The notes below the pieces were generated by a model. That model was not told where the DNA came from. It made no database searches and saw nothing but the letters and a program-made list of their open reading frames with translations. A program made the translations under genes and the position numbers. From positions 1-7,586 of the forward strand of contig JAIXUZ010000094.1 of NCBI GenBank assembly GCA_027483285.1: 7,586 nucleotides of DNA. The letters are read 5' to 3'. Shown one piece after another: positions 6,480-7,586 of this stretch. Every line of letters starts with the position of its first letter. Position 1 is the first letter of the stretch. This DNA comes from Bacteroidota bacterium (lineage in GTDB: Bacteria > Bacteroidota > Bacteroidia > CAMBQF01).

Positions 6480-6487
6480 TATTTTTG
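6480..6487 (+). promoter_or_regulatory. Bacteroidota-type -7 promoter element for nadB
   Basis: TATTTTTG is a perfect TAnnTTTG match, 17 nt before the nadB ATG at 6505. A canonical TTTG at the -33 position is absent; the palindrome at 6452-6466 occupies that place. It suggests that nadB is transcribed independently of the gene before it. Confidence 0.6.
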
Positions 6488-6504
6488 TCCTCTTAAGTTT
6501 ATTG

Positions 6505-7586
6505 ATGAGAAAGCACTGCGATTTTTTAGTTATCGGGTCGGGTATAGCCGGTTTAACCTACGCGTTGAAGGTAGCAGCCCATGGCAAGGTATTAATGATT
6601 ACCAAGAGTAATGATAGCGAGAGCAACACCAAATATGCACAGGGCGGCATTGCCGCTGTGTGGGTAGAGAGCGACAGTTTTGAAAAACATATACAGGATA
6701 CCCTTATAGCCGGCGACGGACTTTGTAACGAAGCTGTAGTGCGTATGGTGGTTAGCGAGAGTACCGAGCGCGTAAAGGAGCTGATAGAGTGGGGCACAAA
6801 CTTTGATAAAACCCCCGGTGGCGATTACGACCTGGCCAAAGAAGGAGGCCACTCTGAACACCGCATACTGCATTATAAAGACATTACCGGTTACGAAATT
6901 GAGCGAGCCCTGCTTGCTCAAGTGCACAGCCACCCCAATATTGAGATTTTAGACCACCACTTTGCGGTGGATATTATTACCCAGCATCATATTGGCGAGG
7001 AGGTAAACAGCCAAACACCCAACATAAAATGCTATGGCTGTTATGTGCTTGACACCAAAAGCGGAAACATGGTTACAGTGTTGGCAAAAACCACTCTGCT
7101 GGCTACCGGCGGTGCGGGTAGTGTATACGCTACTACCACCAACCCTGTTATAGCCACCGGCGATGGTATTGCCATGGCTTATCGAGCCAAGGGCAGGGTA
7201 GATGCTATGGAGTTTATCCAGTTTCACCCAACATCGCTTTACAGCCCCGGCGAAAGCCCGTCGTTTTTAGTTAGCGAAGCGGTGCGTGGTGCAGGCGCAG
7301 TGCTAAAAAACCTGTTTGGCGACGAGTTTATGCAGAAGTACGATGAGCGCGGCTCATTAGCGCCGCGCGATATTGTAGCCAGAGCTATTGATAACGAGAT
7401 GAAGCTTTACGGGCACGACTATGTGTACCTTGATTGCCGCCACATCGACCTTGACTCGTTCAAGGCTCATTTTCCTAACATTTACGATAAGTGCCTGAGC
7501 AAGGGCATAGACATTACCAAAGATATGATACCCGTTGTGCCCGCTGCCCATTATGTTTGCGGGGGTGTCAGGGTAGATATGGACGG
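6505..7586 (+). CDS. nadB: L-aspartate oxidase, N-terminal part (3' end outside window)
   Basis: Cytosolic FAD enzyme that oxidises L-aspartate to iminoaspartate, which NadA condenses with dihydroxyacetone phosphate to quinolinate for de novo NAD synthesis. I translated 360 complete codons with no stop; the frame continues past the right edge. The N-terminal dinucleotide fold shows GSGIAG at 11-16, then KYAQGGIAA at 43-51, a family hallmark of the flavin site. The active-site region has EGGHSEHRILH (Glu113-His123), FIQFHPTSLY with His241, SEAVRGAGAVL with Arg261, PRDIVARAI with Arg288, and VPAAHYVCGGV with His349. These match the substrate-binding and catalytic positions of NadB, and the set separates it from the related succinate dehydrogenase/fumarate reductase flavoproteins. 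The family is about 520-540 residues, so roughly a third is outside the window. The ATG at 6505 places the FAD motif normally; an adjacent in-frame TTG at 6502 is less likely. No Shine-Dalgarno is visible. Confidence 0.96.
   Translation, partial: MRKHCDFLVIGSGIAGLTYALKVAAHGKVLMITKSNDSESNTKYAQGGIAAVWVESDSFEKHIQDTLIAGDGLCNEAVVRMVVSESTERVKELIEWGTNFDKTPGGDYDLAKEGGHSEHRILHYKDITGYEIERALLAQVHSHPNIEILDHHFAVDIITQHHIGEEVNSQTPNIKCYGCYVLDTKSGNMVTVLAKTTLLATGGAGSVYATTTNPVIATGDGIAMAYRAKGRVDAMEFIQFHPTSLYSPGESPSFLVSEAVRGAGAVLKNLFGDEFMQKYDERGSLAPRDIVARAIDNEMKLYGHDYVYLDCRHIDLDSFKAHFPNIYDKCLSKGIDITKDMIPVVPAAHYVCGGVRVDMD

Noticed and set aside
6592..7227. Minus-strand open frames inside nadB
   Set aside because: NadB is read without interruption on the plus strand with all family motifs; the opposite-strand frames are shadows.

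Overview
This window looks like ordinary core chromosome from a member of the Bacteroidota, probably a Sphingobacteriales/Chitinophagales-like lineage. The evidence is the protein style (a YidC with a long periplasmic domain, SHNLRAP-type PAS histidine kinases), the lack of strong Shine-Dalgarno sequences, and perfect copies of the Bacteroidota-type -7 promoter element TAnnTTTG in front of four genes. No rRNA, tRNA, insertion sequence, CRISPR array, phage gene or attachment site was seen.

The left block (1-5789) is all on the minus strand. Read in its own direction it runs: a rhomboid-family membrane protease with a GTG start (5789-5118); a soluble histidine kinase with three PAS domains (5063-3243); a small DUF1801-like protein 6 bp downstream (3236-2892); CTP synthase pyrG behind its own promoter (2830-1229); and the N-terminal part of the membrane insertase yidC, again behind its own promoter (1067 to beyond position 1). 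The first three genes are close enough to form one transcript, although the kinase may also have a promoter of its own. pyrG and yidC each have a clear -7 element in the gap before them, so they need not depend on readthrough.

The right block (5863-7586) is on the plus strand. It holds a small exported protein of unknown function, divergent from the rhomboid gene, followed by nadB (L-aspartate oxidase, first step of de novo NAD synthesis), which runs off the right edge. nadB is an open frame of 360 codons with no stop inside the window.

The genes do not form one obvious pathway: they are housekeeping functions (CTP supply, membrane protein insertion, NAD synthesis) around a small signalling and proteolysis cluster. 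I found no convincing new system. The most useful second-look items are short regulatory structures: heptamer repeats where the yidC -33 element should be, a perfect 15-bp palindrome where the nadB -33 element should be, a rhomboid promoter so close to its start codon that the mRNA may be nearly leaderless, and an orphan three-PAS kinase next to a DUF1801 protein. All gaps between genes are under 300 bp; the largest is 161 bp, between pyrG and yidC.
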